Positions 44,188 to 54,534 of a stretch of DNA of 64,000 nucleotides are shown here, in pieces. The translations under genes were made by a program, and so were the position numbers. Origin of the DNA: Neoceratodus forsteri (Eukaryota; Chordata; Ceratodontiformes; Ceratodontidae); NCBI GenBank assembly GCA_016271365.2, contig JADMNL010000028.1:52532001-52596000 (forward strand), in the 5' to 3' direction. Within the stretch, counting starts at the first letter, position 1, and every line of letters starts with the position of its first letter. The notes beneath the pieces were generated by a model. The model saw only the letters and a list, made by a program, of their open reading frames with translations, was not told the origin of the DNA and did no database searches.

Positions 44188-45256
44188 AGTTTACTGACCT
44201 ACACCTTTCTCAAGGTGTACTCGTTATCTTGAAAGCTTCTAGGAAGCCTTCCACCAGGGCTACTTATAATTCCAAATGGATGAGATTTTCCATATGGTGC
44301 TCTGGCAAGAATATTTCCCCAGAGTATGCCGGTTTGCCTACAGTTCTGGATTATATGGTACATTTGAATTCTTTGGGGCTGAGACCAGCTACCCTAAAAG
44401 TGCACCTGGCAGCCGTGTCTGCTTTCTTATCAGCAGGTAAACCCTCTTCCTTTCAGCTCATCCGTATTCTCCAAGTTTTCAAGGGGTTGCTTCACACCAA
44501 CCCCCATTCAGGGATCCTGCCCCTGCCTGGGATCTTAATGTTTGCATTGCCCAGCTTATGCAACCCCCTTTTGAACCCTTGTCTTCAGCTGAGCTTAAGT
44601 ACTTGACTTGGAAAACTGTGTTTTTGGTAGCCATCACTTCTGCCAGGTGCATAAGTGAACTACAAGCATTGTCAGTGGAGCCTGATGTTATCTCCTTTCA
44701 TAGGGATAAAGTGGTCCTCAGGACTAACAGAAAGTTCTTGCCTAAAGTGGTCTCGGACTGTCACTTTAATCAATCCATGTCTCTCCCTGTGTACTTCACT
44801 GACCATTCCTCCTCTGGTGAGAGGAGATTGCACAGTTTAGATGTCAAAAGAGCCCTTAGCTACTACATAGAGCATACCAAGGGTCATAGGTTTGACTCCC
44901 TCCAACTGTTCCTCACTTATGGTGAGGTAGGTAAAGGGAAACCTGCCACTAAAAGATCCATTGCCAGGTGGATTGTCTCTTGTATCCAATTTTGTTATCA
45001 AAAACTGGGTAAGGTTCCCCCTTCAGGCCTGAGGGCTCACTCTACCAGAGGTACAGCTGCGTCCCTGGCTGCAGACAGGGACATCCCTATCATAGAGATA
45101 TGTCAAGCAGCTACCTGGAAAACAGTTCACACTTTCACCAAGCATTACTCCCTGGACATCCAGGCTAGGAGTGATGCTCGGTTTGGCACAGCTGTGCTTC
45201 AGAGCCTATTTCCTAAGTGGGTTCTGTCCCTCCTCCATGGAGGTACTGCTGTGTAG
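44001..45256 (+). pseudogene. DIRS-B tyrosine recombinase, one frameshift
   Basis: The recombinase integrates the circular DNA form. The N-terminal part is in 44001-44606 (LEELEFTDLHLSQG, STRATYNSKWMRFSIWCSG, LDYMVHLNSLGLRPATLKVH). A frameshift near 44.5 kb leads into 44558-45256, open for 232 codons. This holds the catalytic domain: ITSARCISELQALSVEPD (Arg I), RSIARWIVSCIQFCYQKLG, GLRAHSTRGTAASLAA (His-x-x-Arg) and HTFTKHYSLDIQARSDARFG (Tyr). All catalytic residues of the R-H-R-Y set are present and the catalytic half has no stop. Its terminator at 45256 overlaps the first bases of the internal complementary region. It is the best preserved YR here. Confidence 0.88.
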
Positions 45257-45258
45257 TC

Positions 45259-45360
45259 TGCATATGTCATAATATAGCAAGACTTCATGTTGTTTGAAGA
45301 AAAAATTACTCACCTTAGTAATGTTGTTTCTTCTAATGGAGTCTTGCTATATTATGACCT
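45259..45360. repeat. DIRS-B internal complementary region
   Basis: The left half (ctgcatatgtcataatatag, then caagacttcatgttgtttg) is the complement of the element's left outer end. The right half (aagaaaaaattactcacctt, then agtaatgttgtttcttct) is the complement of the right outer end. They join at 'tttgaagaaaa', which is the expected circle-junction template. Confidence 0.9.
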
Positions 45361-45610
45361 CCCCCCGCCTGCCCCTCTCAGAACCTCTGTTTTGGGATGT
45401 GGGTGGGCAGTGCACTGTTGGCACTTAGTAGTTGCCCACCTTGTTTTCTTCACCTCTCCTTTCTGGGGTGTTTGCTGTTGTGTTTTTCATTTTTTGGATC
45501 CCCTTACTTGAGTCTTTGTTTTGGGACCAAAAAATGTGTTAATATTTTAGTAGCCATTTGGCTAGTGTAGGTTTACAGCTTCCACACAGAACCTTAGTGA
45601 GTTTTGCTCA
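45361..45610 (+). other. DIRS-B sequence between ICR and right ITR
   Basis: A non-coding 3' segment of the element, C/T-rich then T-rich. It includes an 'aaaaaatgtgttaatatttt' stretch near 45528. The equivalent part of copy A is 15704-15980. Confidence 0.6.
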
Positions 45611-45805
45611 TAAAGATCTGACAGTTTGAGTTTGAAGAACAACAGAGTTTTCAACCGAGCTCGCGCTCAAGATTCCATGCCTGGCATGGAAAGTTAACTC
45701 TTTCACCTCCGGAGCAGTTCGAAGGCTGGGTCTAACTGCATATGTCATAATATAGCAAGACTCCATTAGAAGAAACAACATTACTAAGGTGAGTAATTTT
45801 TTCTT
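45611..45805. repeat. DIRS-B right inverted terminal repeat
   Basis: It runs from 'taaagatctgacagtttg' to 'gtgagtaattttttctt'. Its inner ~160 bp invert the left ITR, including the TTCCATGCC/GGCATGGAA palindrome. The outer ~45 bp (agaagaaacaacattactaa and onward) are unique to this end. Confidence 0.9.
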
Positions 45806-45811
45806 AATGTT

Positions 45812-47198
45812 GTTTAAGGATCTTGCATTATAAGATAGTATAAGATCCACCTTGGATATGCTCACTGCCCAGTGTAAGAGAACTGGGGACATTCCCATTC
45901 TCCCCCCTAAACTTCAGTTTAAATGATTTCTTATTACTGGCGGCCAGAGTATTACCCATTATGGTGCTACCTCTTCTGCTGAGGTGAAGCCCATCCCAAC
46001 GGAAGAGAGAGTCTCAATCACAAAATCTCTCCCAATGTGGGATACAATAAATATTCTGTGTTAGGCACCATTTCCTCAACCAATTGTTCATTTAATTTTA
46101 TTTGTTATATACTCAGTAGCTCTTGGTACAGGGAGGATTTCCAAAAAACAAACTGTACATCCTTTTTCTACAAGTTGATTAAGTGTAACAAAATCTTTCT
46201 TAAGCTGTGTGTTGTCAGTTCAGTTAATATCATTTGTTCCTGCATGGATTACCACTAGTGGGTTATGACCTGAATCAGAAAGAATGTTATTTAACATATG
46301 TGTTATGTCAGACACTTTTACCCCCCTGAAGCTTGAGCATGAACAGTTTGTTTTATCTGGATTACAAATTACCCTATCAAGATGTTTTATTACTGAATCC
46401 CCTAAGAGATATACCTGTCTAGTTGGAGCTAGCGGGGTGGTGGAATTAGAAGTGCCCATTGGAATACTAGTCTGGGTAAGAGGGGGAGTCTGCACTTTTG
46501 ATGATTTTAGGGTGGGAAAAGGTGGATTATTTTCACAAGATACTTCTAAATGTATTTCTTTATTTTGTACCAGTGGATACTGGTCCAGATATATAAGAGT
46601 TGTAACTGAAGGATCATTATTGTTGACCACTGGGGTGCAGTTATGCTGGTTATTGTTACTTATAATTTGTTCTACTATAACAGTATCTGTATCATAATGG
46701 GTAAGGAGTGGAGCGAAGGAATTTTGTGTTGGGATAGAGAACTGTTATGCTTTTCGCCCTTTTTTGAAGCCCTAGTGGATGAGACAAATGTCCAATCTGG
46801 GTCATGTTCTACGTCATCCTCTCTCGCTCATTTTCTTATGGTTGATTGACTACTGGTCAAACCCTTTTGTGTTCCCATTTCTAATACACATTCATCTAAG
46901 GTGATGTCAGTTTGGGTAGAATTATTACTGACTTTTTTTAAGGAATTTGGGGAAAACTTTCTTCTTGCTCATTATATCTTGTTAACATGTTGGCCTGACT
47001 ATTTTCTAGAACTAATAGCTGTGTGCCACTTAGGGCTATTTCATCTTTAAATGGGGCATTGTTGGTGCACTTATCATGTGTAAAGATATGTGTGGAACAA
47101 GGGAGCTTTTGAACGAGTTGGTACATACCACAAGATGTGCATTTAATACACATGTCACTATGTAGCATCATGATGGTTGGACTATCACATCCTGCCAT
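45812..47198 (-). pseudogene. LINE ORF1 (zinc finger, SGNH esterase-like) of the DIRS-B host
   Basis: Minus-strand ORF1 starts at 47198 with a Cys-rich domain (MCIKCTSCGMYQLVQKLPC, then THIFTHDKCTNN) and a short helix. After a frameshift, frame 46630-46220 carries the esterase start QVYLLGDSVIKHLDRVI (GDS nucleophile Ser) and PLVVIHAGTNDIN (GxND box). RWDGLHLSRRGSTIMGNTLA at ~45.93-46.0 kb gives the D-x-x-H catalytic box. This zinc finger plus SGNH esterase order is the ORF1 type of CR1/L2 LINEs. At ~45.81-45.87 kb the next frame (SKVDLILSYNARSL) starts the endonuclease and is cut by DIRS-B. Confidence 0.78.
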
Positions 47199-47660
47199 TT
47201 TACAGCTGTTGTAACAGGTAGTATTATAAATACTGTGATGTTTATAACCCTCCTAAGTCATTCAAACAGCTATAGCTTGTACTAATCGCATATAGATAGT
47301 CAATTCAGTGTTTTACCTGATTTTAAGCACAGCCTATAGATATGAGAACTCAAAAGTTCTTCTATGTTCAGCCAAATCCACCAAACACACAAAATCAAGC
47401 ATACAGAGTGCACTTGCCCTACTCTGGCTCACCCTGCTCATCATAGGGCTCGAGTTAAATGGGCTATAGTGACCCGGAAGTGGAACAGAGGTCACAACAC
47501 CGTGGGCTAACAGTAATCTGCTTAAAACAAAAATTAAAAACTGAATTATCCCTAGTTTAAAGGTGTGTAACTATTTTCATGTTGTTCCAGTGTCACAAAC
47601 TCCCAAAAAGTGCCCCATAAGTCTAGCTGTAGTTTCGAGAAGTGCTCAAAAAACTACTGC
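47199..47660 (-). mobile_element. Probable 5' UTR of the host LINE
   Basis: No coding motifs. It is placed upstream of the ORF1 start on the minus strand. The end at ~47.66 kb is a guess. Confidence 0.35.
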
Positions 47661-50600
47661 CCCTCTTCCTGCTTTCTGTTATATAGCAGCAGCTAAATGA
47701 ATGTTTACAGTATACAAAATCACACAAAAGGTATATTTCTAAGCTAGTTAGCATTTACTAATGCAGCAAACACCATTGCTCAATCAAAGCTCAATTATAT
47801 CTGTATTTGGTAGAACTACCGGTGGAAAGGCATTGGGGTGACTTAGTTTTAACTGGCTGCTTGATGAAATGATGATGATATGATAAATGGTTTAGCATAT
47901 TTTTGCAGTGACATTAGCTAGTCCATGTAGACATTGGATGGAAAGCACTACAGTCCATAATAGAAAAGGCGCGTATCACCCCAGAGTTTGCAAAAATACT
48001 GTTTTCTGCATCACCAGTTCAACAGTCACACATAATTAAGAGGGATATCACTCTGCTGGCTCCAGCTGTCCTTACATAGTGCAGTGACTGGCAGCTGCTG
48101 TTCCATTGCCCGATCAACCCGCCCTGAATGTTTGCATTTCAGCTGTGTGAAAGTTCTATATCTGTATGCCATCAACAATATTTGTTTCGATGGCCTGTGC
48201 AGCCAGTAAGTGTTATGCTTGTGCAACTGTGTTACTTAGGTTTTGGCTGTTCACATTTTCTATTCCAGAGGAATTACCACCCTGTAGGGGTACCAAAGAC
48301 AACAAACTACGTAGAGGGTTCCACCGCTAGAGGTGCTGCAGGGGGATTCCCTTGGCTAAAGGTACCTTAGGAAGGATCCCCAAAAAGGAATTAGTAGTAT
48401 GACGCATATGAGCAATCAGTAGTTATGAAATGTAGGAATAGATAAGCATCTGACAGCTTGATGACGTAATGGGATGTGCAGGTTAGCAGTGGCATGGGTT
48501 TGATGGGTTCTCAGAGAGAGATCCCATCTAATGGAACTAGAAAATACTAACTAGATATTGTGACCTTCGGCATGAAGGAGAGGAAAAAAAACCCTTTGAA
48601 GAGGAAATCTCTGGGGATCAAAGGCCTAGGTCACCTTCCCTGCAGGTGTGGGATAATTTGTTTAGTGACAGCTTTACTACTGCAATTTGGAAGCCCCAAT
48701 AATTAAGATGGAAAATATTCCAATCTGGAGGAAAACGCTTGCTCTATCCTTCTAACAGGAACGCCGTGGAGGGTTGTGAGATGGTAGTTCTGCAACTACC
48801 GCTCCATGGCAGGAGGAGGAGAGTAATGACCACTGAGGCACTCAACCAGCCTACCAATGTAAGAAACAAACTTGGTGAACCAGAGGTGGTCATATGGAGA
48901 ATGCAGTGAAGGTGCCTTGCTAGGGAACCACTAAAGCCAATGGACAACCATTATGGTGGAAACCACTAGAGCTGACGGAAATTGCTGTAACCTCCCTTCA
49001 TGGCTTAGTCATAAATTCTACAACTTGAGGTGCCGTCAGCACGGTTGATGACTGAAGGTTCACCAGGAGCGAGGACATTCCCAGCTATGAGCCAGGTGAG
49101 AAGGACCCCGTCCTAAGCTTCACATGCTCAAGCTGCAGACTAGGTGCAGAACAAGACCGTTAGCTGTAGGGGGAACCTGCACCAGAATGGAATCGTTGGC
49201 ATACCCCAGGGACTGATGAGGGGCTGAATGGGCATGAGTACTAAAAACATGCAGGGCAAATGGCAGAGAGCATTGAACAAAGGTGGCATGAGCAAGGGTG
49301 GATCTGGATGTAGTTCAGTAAAGTAGGGTAATGCAGTGGGACAGGGTAATAATAGCTGGACCAGCACGTTGTTCAGTAAGTAATAGGAATAGTCAGACCA
49401 GCATGTAGGCCTACAAAACATAGTAGCAATGATGGGACATGAACGTAAATGGGGGCAGCAGAACGATAGTGGGGCAAGCCAGCCAGGCATTCAAAAAACT
49501 AAATTAAAGTGACAAATTCTCTGAGTATTTTCGGTGGTGGAGGAAGGATTTAGAACAGAAGTAATTAGCCACATGGGGCCATGACTCCCCAAACACTTCC
49601 CAGTCCCCGCTATAGGAAAAGCAAGAAAATGATGAGATGGTCAAGGACCACATGCAGATATTAAAACTAGGTTACAGCATCAGCAGTAGCTTAGCTGACC
49701 ACACAGTAGAACAGCAGTGTACAAAATGGAATAGCATCAGCTATGAGGGTTAGTATTCTATAAGCATGGAAGGAGGGAAGCACAATGCTGTAAAAACATC
49801 TGTGACCACAGGGGAGAGAGATTAAGCAGGGAAACATGAGCAAGCTGCATATCAAGGGTTCAAAAAGAGCTTAGATTGAGAGGGAGCTTGACTCAGGTGA
49901 AAACAATTAGGAACAATTAGGCCTATAGCATGGGAGGCAGCACTGGCTTGTGAAAAAACACAGGTACTGATTACAGTAGCAATGGGAGTAACTAAAAGCA
50001 AGTAGCTGAAGCTGCAAGAATCAAATGGAAGGAGAAAACAAATGGTGGTAGGGGCTGAGAAACAAATCCCCCCAGGAAAGAAAACAAAAACAAAACTAAG
50101 ACACAAGCAGAGAGGAAACAGGGAAAGAACAACAGGAAGCACACAGCTGGAGACAAAATGCAAACCAGAAGCAGAAGAACAAAACCCAGAGACCAGCAGA
50201 AAGAAGCTGCAAGGCGGGGGGGGGTTCAGGGCAGGCCCCAGCCAGTTGTAGAGAGAAAATGGACAGAGCCTCCATCCGGCAAAGAAAAAGTGCTTCAGAA
50301 GGAGGCTGAGGGAACTGCTTGTATAGCTCAGGCAGTGGGAGTGGCTGGCTGCTTGACCATTGAACCATAGGTGGAGCCTTCCAATCAAATGATGCTGTGT
50401 GTCATAGTCTGTCACATTTTCTTGCATTTATAAACTGACAAGAAAAAATCTAGAAATTTCAGTGGCTTAGGGAAGCCATCTGACCCTGCATTAAATCTCT
50501 ATAAATGCAGGGTCAGGTGCTAAATCTCATTTTCCTCCCCCCACCCCCAAAAAGAAATATGATGGGATACTTTCCCTTACTTAATCCCCTACTCCCAGTT

Positions 50601-50715
50601 AGGGTTTAACTGTTGCACTCCTCCACCCTCAGACAGATTCTTCCAACCCCAATCCACATGGAAACACAGTGGTGGGACGGGGGGGCAACAGCAGCAGATG
50701 GAGCTGCAACTTCAG
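47661..50715. other. Unassigned 3 kb
   Basis: No protein domain recognised in any frame. Open frames at 49.1-49.5 and 49.85-50.43 kb (minus) lack motifs and look compositional. Read on the minus strand, an edge 'TGTGACAGACTATGAC' at ~50416 and '...CCCCTACA' at ~48293 would be TG...CA, but their flanks do not form a target duplication, so an LTR element is not claimed. Confidence 0.4.
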
Positions 50716-50724
50716 GGCAGGCAG

Positions 50725-51212
50725 TCCCTTTGATCTTCAGGGACACATGCTGGACCTGCAGTCTCAATGCTATGGTGGGTGAGTGAGAAAGTAAAATTGA
50801 TTTGGGGCTGGCCCAGTGGTGCTGAGGTGCTGGACACACCACCTTGCACCGCCCTGGTGACCCATGTTCAGGAACAGGCACAGACCACCGTGGGTGTGCA
50901 GGGGGACGATGGATCGAGCATCCGATGGACTGCTGTCCATCTTCAGGGAGGGGGGAGACCTGTGGCCGGTGCATGCCAAACCCCTAGTGGAGGCTGGGCT
51001 GACTGTACAGTGCCACAGAAATATGGGGTGGAGCATGGCAGATGCTTGATGTGGACGTGCACGGGAGCATGCATGACCTCTGTCACAGGCGTCATTGCCT
51101 CAGCGTCACTGGGCCAGCCCCAAATCAGTTTTACTTTCTCACTCACCCACCCACCATAGGGATGAGACTGCAGATCCAGCATGTGTCCCTGACGATCAAA
51201 GGGATACTGGTG
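50725..51212. repeat. Inverted repeat carrying two SINE heads
   Basis: The left arm (~50727-50832: tccctttgatcttcaggga, gtgagtgagaaagtaaaatt, ggggctggcccagtgg) is inverted at ~51095-51210. Arms are ~105 bp with high similarity, and the loop is ~260 bp (centre ~50962). Both arms end in the tRNA-like SINE head 'ggctggcccagtg', so the SINE copies face each other tail to tail. It may have arisen by inverted duplication. Confidence 0.75.
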
Positions 51213-51294
51213 TGTCCAGTCTGATTTTTGGGCTTCCCATTAATGATGGTTCTGATGCACAATGTAATGTTTTTTTAATGGGCATGATAATCAA

Positions 51295-53560
51295 TTGAAA
51301 GGTGACGCTTTACCTAAATGTTTATTTTGGTGGGTTACTATGGCTGAAGTTTTGAATCTGTTGTGTTCCTTGCCAGATAAGTTTGGCGATTGTGGGGGTG
51401 GGCTTGATGTTAGGTTTGTTAAAATGACTGCTCCCTATATTGCTGAACCACTATGCAAAATATATAACCTTTGTATTTCTACTAATGTTTTTCCCTTGTC
51501 ATGGAAGTAAGCCCGGGTTGTGCCGGTTCCTAAGAATGCCAAAACTGTAAGTGCTGAGGACTTTTGCTCAATATCAATTTAAAACCCTTTGGGTAAAGTG
51601 TTAGAAAAATCAATGGTTAACCAGCTTAATGATTTTTAAAATTTTTTTTTTAGGATTTTGTTTATCCCCTCTGCCTCACCCCTGGCCGTCCACTCCTTCG
51701 GGTCCCTTTCAAGGTCTTCCCCGTCTGCTTCACTATCCTCTCACTAGCCTCTCACCTCACATTATGGCTCCTCCTGGGTAATCCGGCGTATCCCTTTCGC
51801 CGGCTGGGCCCCCCCCTCCGAGAGGGAAGGCACCACTGGCAGAAACCAGCACACTATTCAAGTTGGCCTAGGGTGCCACTGAGGCAGGCCAGCTACTGAG
51901 GCATTGTAGCAGCGGGAGACTGGAATAACCATCATCCAGTCAGCCAGGGCAGTTTCTTGGGTTTTCTCCCCAGGAGTGGTGTGCCACTGACGTCAAGGCG
52001 TTCGCCGACATCCACCACTCCCCAGTTATGTCAGCTCAGGCAGCCATGCTATGCTCCCGGCCTCTGCCTGGGGCCAGAAGGCACCGAGGTGCATTCCCCC
52101 CTTCCCCCATTGAAAGCAAGCCATCCTTTCCTCCCCTTCCCCCAGCTGGCCCTCCAGTGACCCAAGTCTGTTCCTGAACCCGGGTCCCCGGCGTTGCAGA
52201 TGGAAATCCAACCGCTGTGCCAATGGGCCAGCCACTAATGATTTTTTATGTGAGGGAGAAGTCCTCTTCTCCAAACAGCATGGTTTTCAGCAGGGCTGAG
52301 GAACAAGCATTTCCCTGGTCAGGTTCATGAACACTCCTCCAAAGCTGTAATAAAGGCATGTTAATGGGGGCGGTGTTCATGGACCTGTCCAGGGCTTTTG
52401 GTCTGATTAATCATTCCCTGCTTTGTCAGAAACTTGCTGTCCTTGGACTGACCGATTCTGCAGTTGCTCTTATTCTAGTTTTTTTTGCAGGGGCATTCTC
52501 AGTTTGTATTATTGGTTCTACCTAATCAACAGTCTGCTCCACTATATGTGATGTACCTCAGGGGTCAATTTTTGGTCCCCTTTTATTTTCTTTGTTTATC
52601 AATCAAGTTCCCTCAATTTTTGATAAATGTAAATGTTTATTACTGTATACGCTGACGATCTGATTTTGTATTGTCAGGGAAATTCTGTTGAGTATTTAAA
52701 TTCAATTTTGTAAGTTAAATTTCAGAAATTATGTGAAAGGGTGACCTCAAATTTGATGATCCTTAATGCCCGTAAGACCAAGGTTATGTTGTTTGGAAGC
52801 TCTGCTAGACTTGGTGACTGGCATCCTATGGTCATTCATGATGTACAAGGGAATTTACTTGAGCAGGTGTTGGAGTTCAGGTACCTGGGAGTCTCACTAG
52901 AACCCTTGTTGGCTTGTTTCTCTCAGGTAAAGTCTGTAAAAAGGAAAGTACATTGCAAATTGGGGCAACTTTATCAATTTAAATAATTTCTGTCATATGA
53001 TTCTTGTCTAAAATTGGCTGTTGGGATTTTACTGCCACATTTTGATTATGTTGCCACATTGTATTATCAGTTGGGGCTAAAAGAAAAATAGATCTTGAAT
53101 GTCGTTTCTAACAATATTTGTAGGTTTGTTTTGGATGTTCCTACCATGACCCATCATTGTTCTTTGTATTTTTCTTTAGGATGGTTGCCAGCTCAGCTCA
53201 AATATGAGTTTACCTTAGCAAAACTGTCTCCATTGTCTGATTTGGTTCTTGTTTGTGAAGTCCAGGCAAATATTAGATCATTACTGGGGATTTTGTTGGT
53301 AACCCATAGGTTAAAAATAATTATGGTCTTCGATCATTTGAACATCGGGCTCTTTGCTGTGGAACGGGTTACCATGTTCTTTAAGATCAATCAAGTCTAA
53401 TTTGTGTTGGAAGATCAGATTTAAACAGTATCTACTAGCACTGTCAGGCTGCACGTTATCCTTACTGTTTGATATTCTTGTTTGTATAATATGCAGTTTT
53501 GTACCTTGTTTGTTATGTTGTTTTCATGTCCGGGTTAGTCCTAAAAAAGGGCTTCAGTCC
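51295..53560 (+). pseudogene. LINE ORF2 RT remnant, heavily broken
   Basis: 51295-51510 gives an RT entry block (FVKMTAPYIAEPLCKIYNLC, NVFPLSWK), then ARVVPVPKNAKT and a decayed PLGKVLEKSMVNQLND. After the SINE come KQHGFQQG (~52275) and CDVPQGSIFGPLLFSLFI (~52548), with no clean YADD. 52741-52986 gives NARKTKVMLFGSSA and EQVLEFRYLGVSLEP. 53095-53400 gives RFVLDVPTMTHHCSLYFSLG. 53354-53596 gives LWNGLPCSLRSIKSN...FKQYLL. This is the order of jockey-superfamily ORF2 from RT to C-terminus. Many stops and frameshifts make it a fossil. Confidence 0.72.
51640..52236 (-). mobile_element. tRNA-headed SINE with 11-bp target duplication
   Basis: On the minus strand it begins 'gtggctggcccattggcaca', with an A-box-like TGGCACAGCGG and, ~40 nt later, a B-box-like 'cccgggttcaggaaca'. 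It ends in an A-rich tail (aaaaaaaaaattttaaa) at ~51640. The flanking 'taatgattttt' occurs at 51627-51637 and again at ~52235-52245. The head matches those at 50.81 and 51.11 kb. Confidence 0.75.
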
Positions 53561-53599
53561 ACTGTCCTAACCCGGCTAACAAATAAAATGAAATGAAAT

Positions 53600-54300
53600 T
53601 GCATGTCATACTCCCGCAAGGGGAGAAAATGCAAAAACTAGCAGCCAGGCCATGCGGCTTGATGGCCATCTGCTGGTGTGCATCTCCACGGGTATCACCC
53701 GATCCAGATCTATGCCTTGTGGGGGAGTTGGGGCTCCTTCGCCTCCCAGCCATGAGTTGTAAGCCATGTGGGAGTACAAGGTAGTGGCTCGGGAGTTTGG
53801 AGCGGGCATCCAGAGAAGAAGAAGAGTAGTAACCAACTGGGGGCCACAAGGAGTAAAAAGTAAGAAAAAATTTGATTTGGAATAGAAACACGCGGTCGGA
53901 CAGCAGGGATGGACTTGCATAATACAGATTTGGGCCGTTTTTAATGTACTGTAGTTTTCAGACAAAACAGATGGGTTTTATTGTCGATTACTGTCCTCCC
54001 TGCACAGATTCCTTGCAACAGAAACACGTGGTCAGACAGCAGGGACGGGGCTACATAGTGCAGATTTCGACAGTATGGCCTGGATAGTTAGACTTGCACT
54101 AGGCTGGGGCGCAAGTGGTTGCTCCGCTTAACTGAGTTGCGCTGGAGCACAAAATTATTACATACAGGAGAGATGTGCCATGGCGCTTCCCTTCTGAATA
54201 TATCACAGAATGTGGCCAGAAAAAATACAGTGCAGTGGCTCATCCACCTGACAGGTCTGAATACCTGGAACAGGAAATCCACCACCACATCCGAGTTACG
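53600..54300. other. Unassigned
   Basis: No recognised domain. A phrase 'cggacagcagggatggactt' (~53897) recurs as 'cagacagcagggacggggct' (~54032), 135 bp apart, so a degenerate tandem unit is possible. Confidence 0.35.
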
Positions 54301-54329
54301 CTGGACACAAATTCCTGATATTCAAATTA

Positions 54330-54440
54330 AAATGTGCAAATGGGGCCATATTGCAAGCAGGGCACAAATGGGGCCATATTGGATGCAGGGCACAAATGGG
54401 GCCGTATTGCATGCAGGGCACAGATGAGGCCATGTGCATG
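54330..54440 (+). repeat. 28-bp tandem repeat, four copies
   Basis: AAATGGGGCCATATTG-type cores start at 54338, 54366, 54394 and 54422, exactly 28 bp apart. The last copy is degraded (agatgaggccatgtg). Each unit contains 'gcagggcac'. In-frame peptides such as MGPYWMQGTNG are by-products, because the period is not a multiple of three. Confidence 0.85.
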
Positions 54441-54534
54441 TCATTATGGCTCCATTTGCATGAGCTATGCAGGGCTGGCAAGCAAAATGCTCCTGGTGCC
54501 CTGCATATCATGCCGTCCCTGTCCCTGGTATCGA

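Larger units (their letters stand above)
40122..45811 (+). mobile_element. DIRS retrotransposon copy B, complete ends
   Basis: A 5.7-kb plus-strand DIRS inserted in a LINE. The left ITR is 40122-40290, the right ITR 45611-45805 and the internal complementary region 45259-45360. The order is gag (40691-42270), RT/RNase H (42432-44187), YR (44001-45256). Both insertion edges carry the trinucleotide gtt (left 'gatatgtt|caaac', right 'ttcttaat|gttgttt'), with no longer target duplication visible. It is the most complete of the three copies. Confidence 0.93.
51290..53592 (+). mobile_element. LINE (L2/Rex-like) with nested SINE
   Basis: A plus-strand LINE, 5'-truncated, whose 3' end is 'ccggctaacaaataaaatga' with a short (AAATG)n tail at ~53592. 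A 597-bp SINE splits it at 51640-52236. A hairpin-like 3' end (cgggttagtcc...aacccgg) precedes the tail. Confidence 0.75.

Noticed and set aside
44558..45256. A host or phage-like integrase gene
   Set aside because: The tyrosine recombinase is flanked by DIRS pol, ICR and ITRs, so it belongs to the retrotransposon.
48293..50416. Possible LTR element (minus strand TGTGACAGAC ... CCCCTACA)
   Set aside because: The flanks (accaccc and ttttct) do not match, there is no internal repeat pair and no coding domain.
49852..50427. 191-codon open frame, minus strand, Ser/Leu/Phe/Cys-rich
   Set aside because: No domain, composition follows a purine-rich plus strand, and overlapping frames on other phases are also open.
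53606..53965. 119-codon frame on the minus strand
   Set aside because: No recognisable motif, overlapped by other open frames and next to a degenerate tandem unit.
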